A stretch of DNA of 64,000 bases from Persicitalea sp038235275 (GTDB lineage: Bacteria; Bacteroidota; Bacteroidia; Cytophagales; Spirosomataceae). The DNA lies in NCBI GenBank assembly GCA_038235275.1, contig JBBSUC010000016.1:1-64000 (forward strand), in the 5' to 3' direction. Position numbers and translations under genes: made by a program. The notes under the pieces were generated by a model. It made no database searches, had not been told where the DNA came from, and saw only the letters and a program-made list of their open reading frames with translations. Positions 54,936 to 63,218 of the stretch are shown piece after piece. The stretch's first letter is position 1. Each line of letters starts with the position of its first letter.

Positions 54936-55040
54936 AAAAATCCCATGCCTAAAAATCAACTATTTGAAAATCAAGTTTTTAACAAAACCTAAAAATAAAA
55001 AAATGTCCGATTCCGAACACTTATGGTTCAAAATCGGACG
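54936..55040 (-). promoter_or_regulatory. Palindrome and GGCATGGG element upstream of the second FtsX permease
   Basis: A dyad centred at 55022 pairs GTCCGATT (55005-55012) with AATCGGAC (55032-55039) and GAAC with GTTC inside. Its left half TGTCCGA-nnn-CGAACACTT is the same as at 45997-46015. About 79 bp nearer the gene the minus strand reads GGCATGGGATTTTT (54936-54949). Between this element and the ATG a GGGCGAA/TTCGCCC hairpin lies in the leader. Confidence 0.6.
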
Positions 55041-55065
55041 TTTAATATTACTTCATCTTGCCGGA

Positions 55066-55644
55066 TTACCGCTTTCCTATCTCGTTAGAGTAGGTGTCGC
55101 CGGTGGCCTGAGGGAAGCTGCGGAGAATGTCCCCGATGATGTCCTGCATCATGGTCGAGCGGTCTTCGCGCTTGTTGGGCGCTTTCAGTTTACCGGAGGC
55201 CCAGCCCTGCCAGACCATTTTATTGACGCTATTTTGATAAATGTTCACGATAAAGCGGCCTTCCTCGTAGCTGTACGTCGAGTAATTGTTATTCTGCGGG
55301 CCGTAGTACCACCAGTAAGGCGACATGGTATTGTTGGAGCGAACTTGTTGGCGGTCTTTCACGTCGGTCAGGTAACGCACTACCAATTCGGGATTGCTCT
55401 CGTCGAGGCGATAACCTTTAGACTCCATTGCCTGCGTCACGGCGTCGGAAATACGGCGGCGATTTAGGTCGCTGCCCAGCAGCGGATCGTCCGTAATACT
55501 TTTCTCCGCTTCCACCCGGAAGGTCTTGAACTGCTTCAAATTGACGCTACGGTCGTAGTCGTTCTGTACCTGAAACGCGGGCGAACAGGCGACGAACCAA
55601 CCCCCAAGCAGCATCAGCAAGGTGACTTTCATTATATTTTTCAT
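55066..55644 (-). CDS. DUF4136 lipoprotein
   Basis: The start at 55644 (MKNIMKVTLLMLLGGWFVAC) gives a lipoprotein signal with Cys at 20; more upstream in-frame ATGs do not. The mature 170 residues form a DUF4136 domain: VQNDYDRSVNLKQFKTFRVE at the N terminus, RRRISDAVTQAMESKGYRLD, ELVVRYLTDVKDRQQV, and NKMVWQGWASGKLKA near the end. The family is widespread in Bacteroidota and Proteobacteria as periplasmic lipoproteins of unknown role. It is transcribed in the same direction as the permease downstream and divergently from the aminotransferase gene. Confidence 0.85.
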   Translation of the reverse strand: MKNIMKVTLLMLLGGWFVACSPAFQVQNDYDRSVNLKQFKTFRVEAEKSITDDPLLGSDLNRRRISDAVTQAMESKGYRLDESNPELVVRYLTDVKDRQQVRSNNTMSPYWWYYGPQNNNYSTYSYEEGRFIVNIYQNSVNKMVWQGWASGKLKAPNKREDRSTMMQDIIGDILRSFPQATGDTYSNEIGKR

Positions 55645-55758
55645 GATTGTTTTTATTTGATTGTTAGATTGAAAACTGTACTTGGTAAAAGGTAAAGAAT
55701 TGTTCCATGAAAGCTTTTGCTTGTCTATTATAGTGATACAGGTTAGAAACGAGAACAT

Positions 55759-55775
55759 TTGGCACTTAGTGTGCG
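55759..55775 (+). promoter_or_regulatory. Possible sigma-54 promoter before the aminotransferase gene
   Basis: TTGGCACTTAGTGTGCGA holds GG at 55761-55762 and GC at 55773-55774 with 10 nt between, the spacing of a sigma-54 site, but the -12 half (TGTGC) is only a fair match to TTGC. Confidence 0.3.
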
Positions 55776-55879
55776 AAGGAAACTGAAATTTTGGCAGATA
55801 ATGATGCTGTCAAACGGTGAGATTCAAACCCAAAACGCTTTTTCCATTAACTTGCAGACTTTTAAAAAAATGGCAGTGG

Positions 55880-55921
55880 CAACTCCCAACTGTCCACCTT
55901 CCACCGTCAACTGTCAACTTT
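55880..55921 (+). repeat. Six heptamers in register before the aminotransferase gene
   Basis: CAACTCC, CAACTGT, CCACCTT, CCACCGT, CAACTGT and CAACTTT occupy 55880-55921 without a gap. The array ends at the TTG chosen as start, which suggests that it lies in the leader rather than in the protein. Confidence 0.8.
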
Positions 55922-57078
55922 TGATAATAGAGACCGCCCAGCGCACCCGGCAGACGTCGGAATACTACTTTTCGGTGAAACTAGCCGAAGTGCGCAAACT
56001 GATGGCCGAAGGCCATGATGTCATCAACCTCGGTATCGGCAACCCCGACATGATGCCGTCGGAAAGCACCCTTTTGGCGCTGACCGAAGCCATCCGCCGC
56101 CCCACCGCCCACGGCTACCAGCCTTACACGGGCATTCCATCGTTCCGCGAAGCTATTGCCGATTACTATCTGCGTACCTATCAGGTAAAGCTCGACCCTA
56201 CCACAGAAATACTTCCCCTGATTGGTTCTAAGGAAGGCATCACGCACATTTCACTCACATTCCTCGACCCCGGCGACGAAGTACTGGTGCCAGAATTGGG
56301 CTACCCGGCTTACCGCGCGGTGAGTCAGATGGTGGGCGCGGTCGTCAGGGAATATCCTTTGCTGGAAAATCAGGGCTGGCAACCCGATTGGGAAGCGATG
56401 GCCGCGTTACTGACGCCCCGCACCAAAATTATGTGGCTCAACTACCCGCACATGCCCACGGGTGCGCCCGCCACGCGTGAATTATTCGAACGGGCGGTGG
56501 CCTTCGCCCAGGAACACAAGGTGCTGCTCTGTCATGACAATCCGTACAGTACGGTTTTGAACAAAAAGCCGCCCCTGAGCTTGCTGTCGGTGCCGGGGGC
56601 TAAAGACGTGGCGATCGAGTTGAATTCCATGAGCAAGTCGCACAACATGGCGGGCTGGCGGCTGGGCTGGCTGGCCGCCGAGAAACCCTGCGTGGACGCG
56701 ATTCTAAAAATAAAAAGCAACGTGGATTCGGGTATGTTTCAGGGCGTACAGGAAGCAGCGGCCGTGGCCCTGCAAAACTCTGACGACTGGCACCGCGAAC
56801 GCAACGCCGCATACGAAGGCCGCCTGGAAGCCGCCGAGGCTCTGCTGTCCGCCCTTGGCTGCACTTGGGACAAGGCGCAGGAAGGCATGTTTCTTTGGGG
56901 GAAACTCCCCGCAACCACCGATTCCGCCGAAAACCTGATCAACACCCTACTCACCGAAAAATACGTTTTCATCGCTCCCGGCTTCATCTTCGGCCCCAAG
57001 GGCCAACGCTACATCCGCCTCTCACTCAGCACGCCAAAGGAGCGGATTTGGGAAGCAGTGGGAAGGATTATGGGTTAA
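55921..57078 (+). CDS. Class I/II pyridoxal-phosphate aminotransferase
   Basis: The fold type I aminotransferase has about 385 residues. It shows HDVINLGIGNPDMMPS near the N terminus, GYQPYTGIPSFREAIADYY, the cofactor-ring Tyr/Asp region ending MWLNYPHMPTGAPATRELF, the Schiff-base Lys in LNSMSKSHNMAGWRLGW, and the carboxylate-binding Arg in RYIRLSLSTPKERI. The subgroup includes LL-diaminopimelate and aromatic aminotransferases; because tyrA follows 98 bp downstream, tyrosine/phenylalanine synthesis is the likeliest role. The frame opens far upstream, but the family starts at IETAQRTRQTSEYYF, so I take the TTG at 55921; the ATG at 55870 would translate the heptamer array. Confidence 0.85.
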   Translation: MIIETAQRTRQTSEYYFSVKLAEVRKLMAEGHDVINLGIGNPDMMPSESTLLALTEAIRRPTAHGYQPYTGIPSFREAIADYYLRTYQVKLDPTTEILPLIGSKEGITHISLTFLDPGDEVLVPELGYPAYRAVSQMVGAVVREYPLLENQGWQPDWEAMAALLTPRTKIMWLNYPHMPTGAPATRELFERAVAFAQEHKVLLCHDNPYSTVLNKKPPLSLLSVPGAKDVAIELNSMSKSHNMAGWRLGWLAAEKPCVDAILKIKSNVDSGMFQGVQEAAAVALQNSDDWHRERNAAYEGRLEAAEALLSALGCTWDKAQEGMFLWGKLPATTDSAENLINTLLTEKYVFIAPGFIFGPKGQRYIRLSLSTPKERIWEAVGRIMG

Positions 57079-57103
57079 AAGTTAAACGGTAAAAAGATTA
57101 AAG
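57072..57103 (+). repeat. Octamer array after the aminotransferase gene
   Basis: GGGTTAAA, AGTTAAAC, GGTAAAAA and GATTAAAG are in an 8-nt register and overlap the stop codon. The unit is like the GGGTCAAA/GGGTTAAA array after ftsK. Confidence 0.6.
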
Positions 57104-57129
57104 GAGGGAGGACGGGAGGATACGGATGC

Positions 57130-57177
57130 TTCAACATTTAAACAAATCCACGATTCAACGATTACACAATTCAACAA
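57130..57177 (+). repeat. Six octamers in register before tyrA
   Basis: TTCAACAT, TTAAACAA, ATCCACGA, TTCAACGA, TTACACAA and TTCAACAA fill 57130-57177, and the last base is the A of the tyrA ATG. TTCAACRA is also the unit before the xdhC-like gene. Confidence 0.78.
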
Positions 57178-58034
57178 TGGTAGTTAGCATTATAGGCGTC
57201 GGTCTGCTCGGCGGATCATTAGCACTGGCTTTGCGGGAAAAGTATCCGAACCTGCATTTGGTGGGCGTGGATCAGTCGGTGGTCAATCAGAAAATTGCGC
57301 TGGCTAAGGGACTGGTGGACGAAATTCTGACTTTGGAGGAAGCTTTACAACGTTCAGAGCTCAACGTGCTGGCCACACCCGTAGATAGTATCCGCCAGCT
57401 TTTACCCTTAATTCTCGACCAAATTCCCGCCGGGCGCACGGTGATGGATCTCGGTTCCACCAAAGAGACGATTTGTCAGGTAGCCGACGCGCATCCGAAG
57501 CGCGGGCAATTCGTGGCGGTGCATCCGATGGCGGGTACCGAAAACTCCGGCCCCGGCGCGGCCTTCCGCGAATTGCTGCCCGGTAAGAATGTCATCATTT
57601 GTGACCGGGCGAAGAGCGATCCCGATTCACTGGCTTTGGTGGAAGCATTTTTGCGCGATGTCGGGATGAAAATTCACTACATGACGCCCGCCGAACACGA
57701 TTTGCACCTGGCCTACGTCTCGCACCTGAGCCACATCAGTTCGTTTGCGCTGGGGCTGACCGTGCTGGTAAAAGAAAAAGACGAAAAAGCGATCTTCGAC
57801 ATGGCGAGTACAGGCTTTTCGTCCACCGTACGCCTGGCCAAGAGTTCGCCCGCGATGTGGGCTCCCATTTTTGACCAAAATAAAGACAACGTTTCTAAAG
57901 CGCTGGGCGATTACATCGACTTATTGAAACGCTTCAAAGATGCCATCGACGCGCAGGATTTGGCCCAAAGCCGGGAGTTCATGGCTAGGGCGAATGAGAT
58001 TGGGCGGATTTTGGGAGGTATTGAGAAGAAGTAG
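57177..58034 (+). CDS. tyrA: Prephenate dehydrogenase
   Basis: The enzyme oxidises and decarboxylates prephenate to 4-hydroxyphenylpyruvate for tyrosine synthesis with NAD(P)+. The Rossmann loop is GVGLLGGSLALAL; catalytic and binding blocks are VMDLGSTKETICQVADAHP, FVAVHPMAGTENSGPGAA, and the His region HDLHLAYVSHLSHISSFAL. The length is 285 residues with no ACT or chorismate mutase domain attached. The ATG at 57177 gives MVVSIIGVG at the N terminus; an earlier in-frame ATG at 57126 would translate an octamer array. Together with the aminotransferase it makes tyrosine from prephenate. Confidence 0.92.
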   Translation: MVVSIIGVGLLGGSLALALREKYPNLHLVGVDQSVVNQKIALAKGLVDEILTLEEALQRSELNVLATPVDSIRQLLPLILDQIPAGRTVMDLGSTKETICQVADAHPKRGQFVAVHPMAGTENSGPGAAFRELLPGKNVIICDRAKSDPDSLALVEAFLRDVGMKIHYMTPAEHDLHLAYVSHLSHISSFALGLTVLVKEKDEKAIFDMASTGFSSTVRLAKSSPAMWAPIFDQNKDNVSKALGDYIDLLKRFKDAIDAQDLAQSREFMARANEIGRILGGIEKK

Positions 58035-58037
58035 ATT

Positions 58038-58730
58038 ATGGCTGATTTGTCCCTCGAACTCGTCGTGGCGCACTACAACGAAAGCCTCAACTGGTTACGT
58101 CGAGTACCGCCTTCAATTAAAAAAGTAATTTATTCCAAAGCCGATACCCCGCTTTCAGTCCCCAACATACCTTTGCCCAACGTCGGGCGCGAAGCCCATA
58201 CGTATCTCCACCACCTCACCACTCGCTACGATTCGCTGGCCGATTACACCATCTTTTGCCAGGGAAAGCCCTTTGATCACGCCTACGATTTCCACCACAG
58301 CCTGCGAGCTTTTGCGGCGGGGGAGTTGCCCGATTCTTCTTTCAAATGGCTGGGCCATATCATCGACACCGACACGCCCGACGGGCAGCTTTTTCGGGAG
58401 TGGTCCAAAAATGAAACGGGCGGAGGGCTTGATTTAGCGGAATTCCATCGGCAGCTTTTTAACGCGGACGGGCCAGAGGATTATCCGTTTTACCTCGGAG
58501 CGCAGTTTGTCGTTTCGCGCAAGTTAGTGCATCGCCAGCCGTTGACTTTTTACCAAAAAGCCCTGAAACTATCCGTAGATTACCCAAACGCCGCTCACTG
58601 CTACGAGCGGATGTGGGATCGCGTCTTTGGCGTGGAAGGCATCGACCGCTATTGGCGGGACGGGCGACGGACGGTATATTTGAAAAAAATAAATCGCAAC
58701 GCTACTGCGGCAGTTCCGCCAGCACCGTGA
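58038..58730 (+). CDS. DUF3431 domain protein
   Basis: The 230-residue protein begins LELVVAHYNESLNWLRRVPP and has the DUF3431 signature blocks NVGREAHTYLHHLTTRYDSL, DYTIFCQGKPFDHAYDF and a C-terminal YPNAAHCYERMWDRVFG. The fold is thought to be related to glycosyltransferases, and members often lie in cell-surface sugar loci, but no reaction is established. It starts 4 bp after tyrA and overlaps the convergent psd gene by 29 bp at its 3' end. Confidence 0.8.
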   Translation: MADLSLELVVAHYNESLNWLRRVPPSIKKVIYSKADTPLSVPNIPLPNVGREAHTYLHHLTTRYDSLADYTIFCQGKPFDHAYDFHHSLRAFAAGELPDSSFKWLGHIIDTDTPDGQLFREWSKNETGGGLDLAEFHRQLFNADGPEDYPFYLGAQFVVSRKLVHRQPLTFYQKALKLSVDYPNAAHCYERMWDRVFGVEGIDRYWRDGRRTVYLKKINRNATAAVPPAP

Positions 58731-59364
58731 TGCTTCCCACGGTTTTGTCATTCAAGTTCACCTTGATTTCGGCGTCCAGCGGCACGAACACGTCCACGCG
58801 GGAGCCGAACTTGATGAAGCCCATCTGGGTGCTTTGCTGCACCTCGTCGCCTTCCTTCAGGTACCAGCGAATGCGCCGGGCTACGGCCCCCGCAATTTGG
58901 CGGAACAGGATATCCACGCCCTGCGGGGTACGAATTACGGTGGTCGTGCGCTCGTTGTCGGTGCTTGACTTGGGATGCCAGGCCACGAGGTAGAGGCCGG
59001 GATGGTACTTGAAATATTGCACGACACCGCTGATAGGATTCCAGTTGACGTGGACATTCAGCGGCGACATGAAAATGCTGATTTGGCGGCGCGGGCCTTT
59101 GAAGTATTCGTTCTCGACCACCTCCTCGATCACCACCACTTTCCCGTCGCAGGGCGCGATGACGCGGCTTTCGTCGGAACTGACGACCCGAGTGGGAACG
59201 CGAAAAAACTGGACGATCAGGAAAAAGAAGACGATGCTGGCTACCAAAAGCAGCCAGTGCAGCCAGACTAATTCCGGAATAAAATAACGGACGGCCCAGT
59301 TAATCAGCAGCAACAGCAGGGCGGTGCCGCCCATAATCAAGTAGCCTTCTTTATGTAGTTTCAT
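58702..59364 (-). CDS. psd: Phosphatidylserine decarboxylase proenzyme
   Basis: Psd converts phosphatidylserine to phosphatidylethanolamine. It is made as a proenzyme that cleaves itself at a Gly-Ser bond to make the pyruvoyl group; the site is visible as GFIKFGSRVDVFVP near residue 188. Two N-terminal membrane helices precede the catalytic domain, which has VIAPCDGKVVVIEEV, RQISIFMSPLNVHVNWNPIS and the YLVAWHPKSSTDNER loop. With 220 residues it belongs to the short form found in Bacteroidota. It pairs with pssA at 25.2 kb. Confidence 0.92.
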   Translation of the reverse strand: MKLHKEGYLIMGGTALLLLLINWAVRYFIPELVWLHWLLLVASIVFFFLIVQFFRVPTRVVSSDESRVIAPCDGKVVVIEEVVENEYFKGPRRQISIFMSPLNVHVNWNPISGVVQYFKYHPGLYLVAWHPKSSTDNERTTTVIRTPQGVDILFRQIAGAVARRIRWYLKEGDEVQQSTQMGFIKFGSRVDVFVPLDAEIKVNLNDKTVGSITVLAELPQ

Positions 59365-59459
59365 TTAGTTTAGGGGTTATTTCGCGGCCGTAAAATTACG
59401 AACTGCCCGCCAAACACCCAACCTCCGGTAGAGAAGCGATGCTTCGCGTCGCGCGCGCG

Positions 59460-61970
59460 TCAGACTTCGGCGCGAGGCGTCGTGTCTGTACGTCGTACTG
59501 AAACAAACACGGCCCCTAACAACAGCGCCACCAGCAAAATTGAGCTAATCAGGTCGATCGTGTGTCCGGTGCTGACCGAAATAGGGTCGAACTTGAACAC
59601 GATCGTGTGCTTGCCCGCCGGAACACGCAGAGCGCGCAGGACATAATCGGCCCGCAGCAGCGACGCGGGTTTGCCGTCGATGGTCACTTTCCAATCATCG
59701 CGGACGTTGTAATAAATCTCCGAAAAGACCGCCAGCTGCTCGCTTTGGGCGTTGCTTTCGTACGTCAGTTCGTTGGGTTTGTAGCTGCTGAGGGTAATAA
59801 CGCTCACGCTGTCGGGCTGGATAGTCAAGCCCGCCAATTCTTTGGAAAAACGCTGGTCCAGCACGGCGGCGCGGCGGGGTTGCAGGCTATCAAGGGCGCT
59901 CATTTCAGCATCGGCGTTGGGGACAATTTTGTAGTTATCCACAAACCAGGCGTGGCCCAGCGCGTCGGGGTTTTGCTGCACGGCGGGGTTGCCCTGCTGG
60001 TCGCGGGTGAGGATATACTTGGTATTGAGCATATTCAAAATGCCAGGATTGGGGTTGGCCTTGGCGATTTGCCGCTCGATGAGTTCCTGATAGCGGCGTA
60101 GTTTGGCCCCGTGGTAGCCGCCGATGGATTTGTGATAATATGATGCCTCGGCGTTGTTGAACGTATTCCGCAGCACATCCAGCACCCGGTAGTCGGGGTC
60201 GGGATCTTGCAGAATCTGCTGGTCGGCGGGCGATGGGGAAAACTGGGTCTGCGCAGCCTGCTTGCTCACGAAGTCGTCGTTGTTGAGGTAGCGCTTGCTG
60301 ACGCCGAACATATCGCCGATTACCAGCAACAGCAAGGCGGGGTACAGCACGGCGGCTTTGATTTTCTCTTTCATCCAAAGCCAGATAAGTCCGGCGGCCA
60401 GCAGAATCAGAAAAGCCGAGCGCAGGGCGTCGCCGCGCATCATGCCCACGCGGTCTTTCACGATCGCACTCATAATGTCCTGGGCAAAAGCTGGATTTTG
60501 ACTGCTTTGCGTCAGGTTCTCGACAAACTGCAGGTCATTATCGCCCCGGAAACTGAAAAACAAAGTGGGTACAATGGCTAAAACCAGGCAGAGCCCCGCC
60601 GTCAATCCCAGGCTAATGAGAAAAGGCCGGGAGATTTCGGGAAAGCTGTATTTGCGCTGCACGATGTCGCGCAGGGCGGCCACCGCCAGCACGATAATAA
60701 GCAAATGCGCCAGCGACAGCACCATCGTGACCGCCCGGAACTTATTGAACATCGGGAAGTAGTCGAAAAACAGGTAGTTGAGTCCGGCGAAGTTTTTCCC
60801 CCAGGCCCACACGATGTAGAGCAGCGTAACGCCCGCGACCCACCATTTGATGGGTCCTTTGACAATAAACAATCCCAGAATAAAAAGGAAAAAGATAATA
60901 GCCCCCGCGTAAGCCGGGCCACCCGTACTGTATTGCTTACCCCAGTAAAGCGGCAGGGCCTGCACGAAGTTAGCCGCGTTGGCGGCATCCACGCCCCGGT
61001 TTATCAGGGTTTGGTAAGTTTCGGACTTGTTGTCGAGGGTGCCCTGCGAAGGGCCACCGTAGAGGTTGGGAATAAGGAGTGTAAACGTTTCGACAATGCC
61101 GTAGCTGTATTGGAAGGCGTAGTCTTTGTCTAAACCGTCTTGGTCGGCGGCAACCGAAGCGGTGGCAGACGCGCTTGCCAACGGGGTAAGCTCCGACTTG
61201 CCCCGGATGGTTTCTTTGGTGTAGTCATAGGCATTCCAAAGGCGCGTCGTGTGGGTACCCAGCGCCACAAGACCGGCGATGCCTAATCCGCCCAGCACGA
61301 GTGCCAACTGCGGGATGCGGCTGGTCTTCAGGTAGGAAATGCTTTCGAGAATCACGAGAACGATGACGCCGATCCCCAGATAATACGTAATCTGGATGTG
61401 GTTGGCGTAAAGTTCAAGCGCAAAAAACAGCGCTGTGACCGCCGAGCCAATGAGCCAATTCTTGCGAAAAGCCAGTAATACGCCGGCAATGACGCCCGGC
61501 GCGTAGGCGAGCGCCAGGATTTTGGATACGTGCCCCGCTTCCAGGCTGGTGGTGAGGTAGGAGCCAAAGGCGTAGGCAATGGCCCCGAAGGCCGCCAGCC
61601 ACAGGTTAGCCCCCAGTACCAGCAGCAGTAGATAAGCCGAAACCATCGTGATGAGGAAATAATTAGCCGGGGCCGGAAGCACAGCATTGGCAATTCGTCC
61701 CAATTTAGTCGAGACGCTGGTAGGATAATCGCCCGCGATCAGGTAAGCGGGCATCCCGCCGAACATACTATTGGTCCACGAAGACCATTCACCCGTTTTT
61801 TTCTGGTATTCAACAACTTCGCGCGCCGCCCCGCTGGCTTGCACGTCGTCGTATTGATTCAGTCGCTTGCCGTTCAGCACGGGAGAGGAGTAACTTAGAG
61901 CTAAAATAGCAAAGCCAACGATTGCGACCAGATGTGGCCAAATGCGTTGCCAGGTGAACGTTTTTTTCAT
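59460..61970 (-). CDS. YfhO-family multi-pass membrane protein
   Basis: The 836-residue protein has a dozen or more membrane helices in its first 550 residues and a large soluble C-terminal region before one last helix (ISSILLVALLLGAVFVSV). Family features are LNQYDDVQASGAAREVVEYQ, SMFGGMPAYLIAGDYP and a C-terminal soluble region with AVFSEIYYNVRDDWKVTIDG, DYVLRALRVPAGKHTIVFKF. YfhO proteins belong to the GT-C superfamily of polyprenyl-phosphate-dependent glycosyltransferases by fold; in Gram-positive bacteria YfhO glycosylates lipoteichoic acid. The substrate in this phylum is unknown. The 273-bp gap to pfkA holds divergent promoters. Confidence 0.87.
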   Translation of the reverse strand: MKKTFTWQRIWPHLVAIVGFAILALSYSSPVLNGKRLNQYDDVQASGAAREVVEYQKKTGEWSSWTNSMFGGMPAYLIAGDYPTSVSTKLGRIANAVLPAPANYFLITMVSAYLLLLVLGANLWLAAFGAIAYAFGSYLTTSLEAGHVSKILALAYAPGVIAGVLLAFRKNWLIGSAVTALFFALELYANHIQITYYLGIGVIVLVILESISYLKTSRIPQLALVLGGLGIAGLVALGTHTTRLWNAYDYTKETIRGKSELTPLASASATASVAADQDGLDKDYAFQYSYGIVETFTLLIPNLYGGPSQGTLDNKSETYQTLINRGVDAANAANFVQALPLYWGKQYSTGGPAYAGAIIFFLFILGLFIVKGPIKWWVAGVTLLYIVWAWGKNFAGLNYLFFDYFPMFNKFRAVTMVLSLAHLLIIVLAVAALRDIVQRKYSFPEISRPFLISLGLTAGLCLVLAIVPTLFFSFRGDNDLQFVENLTQSSQNPAFAQDIMSAIVKDRVGMMRGDALRSAFLILLAAGLIWLWMKEKIKAAVLYPALLLLVIGDMFGVSKRYLNNDDFVSKQAAQTQFSPSPADQQILQDPDPDYRVLDVLRNTFNNAEASYYHKSIGGYHGAKLRRYQELIERQIAKANPNPGILNMLNTKYILTRDQQGNPAVQQNPDALGHAWFVDNYKIVPNADAEMSALDSLQPRRAAVLDQRFSKELAGLTIQPDSVSVITLSSYKPNELTYESNAQSEQLAVFSEIYYNVRDDWKVTIDGKPASLLRADYVLRALRVPAGKHTIVFKFDPISVSTGHTIDLISSILLVALLLGAVFVSVRRTDTTPRAEV

Positions 61971-62243
61971 GAATATTTTGATTCTGCGAGACGGCTTCCA
62001 AGCAGCCGACAGAGATTGTAGGGTACGTTAAATTTTGATTAACTGTCCACAAATATAGAAGGAATGATGTATGTTTGAACTACCGTCGCAGGAGCAGTCC
62101 TTGAAGTATTTATATCAAAAAGGCTGAATTCTTAGGCCATTTGTATAAATTACCCAATAAATTTGCGGCTTCCAATCGAAAGTAAAGAATTTTTCCACCC
62201 TCTTCCCGAGCGTTGCCAAGTAGCAATAACCTGACCAACCTAC

Positions 62244-63218
62244 ATGAAAAGAATTGCAGTATTTACCTCCGGCGGTGACGCGCCCGGCATGAACGCCTGC
62301 ATCCGGGCCGTTGTGCGGGGAGCTGTTTACTACGGAATCGAAGTTTTTGGCATAAGAAAAGGATATAGCGGCATGATTGCCGGGGATATGTACGAAATGT
62401 CCTCGAACTCAGTCAGTAATATAGTGCAGCGGGGCGGTACCATCCTCAAATCAGCCCGCAGCAAGGAGTTTATGACGCCGGAGGGACGGCAGAAGGCATT
62501 CCAGGCCTTGCAGGATCAGGGGATTGAGGGGCTGGTTGCTATCGGCGGCAACGGCACTTTTACGGGAGCTATGATTCTGGAACGGGAGTTTGGCATTCCC
62601 ATCGTGGGAGCCCCCGGTACCATCGACAACGACTTGTACGGCACCGACTACACCATCGGTTTCGATACGGCGGTCAATACGGCTTTGGACGCCATCGACC
62701 GCATCCGCGACACGGCCAGTTCGCACGATCGCGTGTTTTTTATCGAAGTAATGGGCCGCGACTCGGGATACATCGCTATTCAGTCGGGAATTGCGGGCGG
62801 TGCCGAGGTAGTGATGGTACCCGAAGTGCTGACGCCCATCTCCACCGTCGTAGAAACCCTTCGCCAAGGCTGGGAACGCTCCAAGTCGTCGTCCATCGTA
62901 GTGGTTTCCGAAGGAGAAGAAGAAGGGAATGCCACCGAGATAGCCAACAAAATCAAGGATATGATCAAGGTAGACGTAGATATTCGGGTGACGACGCTCG
63001 GCCACATTCAGCGCGGCGGTACGCCCTCCGCCCGCGACCGCATCCTGGCAAGCCGCTTGGGACTCGGCGCTTTGGAGGGCCTGATGGCCGGACAAAAGAA
63101 CGTAATGGCCGGGATCATCAACGACGACCTGGTGTACACGCCTTTTGAAGACACCATCCGCCTGCCCAAGCCCATCAACGAGGATATGCTCAGAATGGTG
63201 AAGATATTGAGTATTTAG
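62244..63218 (+). CDS. pfkA: ATP-dependent 6-phosphofructokinase
   Basis: PfkA phosphorylates fructose 6-phosphate in glycolysis. The 324-residue protein has the whole set of family motifs: FTSGGDAPGMNACIRAVVRG at the N terminus, GTILKSARSKEF, the substrate region GAPGTIDNDLYGTDYTIGFD, EVMGRDSGYIAIQSG and LGHIQRGGTPSARDR. One point differs from E. coli: the metal-binding GGDGS loop reads GGNGTFTGA, with Asn in place of Asp. A TAAATTTG at 62158-62165 in the upstream gap fits a -7 element. The stop overlaps that of the convergent YdcF-like gene by 4 bp. Confidence 0.93.
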   Translation: MKRIAVFTSGGDAPGMNACIRAVVRGAVYYGIEVFGIRKGYSGMIAGDMYEMSSNSVSNIVQRGGTILKSARSKEFMTPEGRQKAFQALQDQGIEGLVAIGGNGTFTGAMILEREFGIPIVGAPGTIDNDLYGTDYTIGFDTAVNTALDAIDRIRDTASSHDRVFFIEVMGRDSGYIAIQSGIAGGAEVVMVPEVLTPISTVVETLRQGWERSKSSSIVVVSEGEEEGNATEIANKIKDMIKVDVDIRVTTLGHIQRGGTPSARDRILASRLGLGALEGLMAGQKNVMAGIINDDLVYTPFEDTIRLPKPINEDMLRMVKILSI

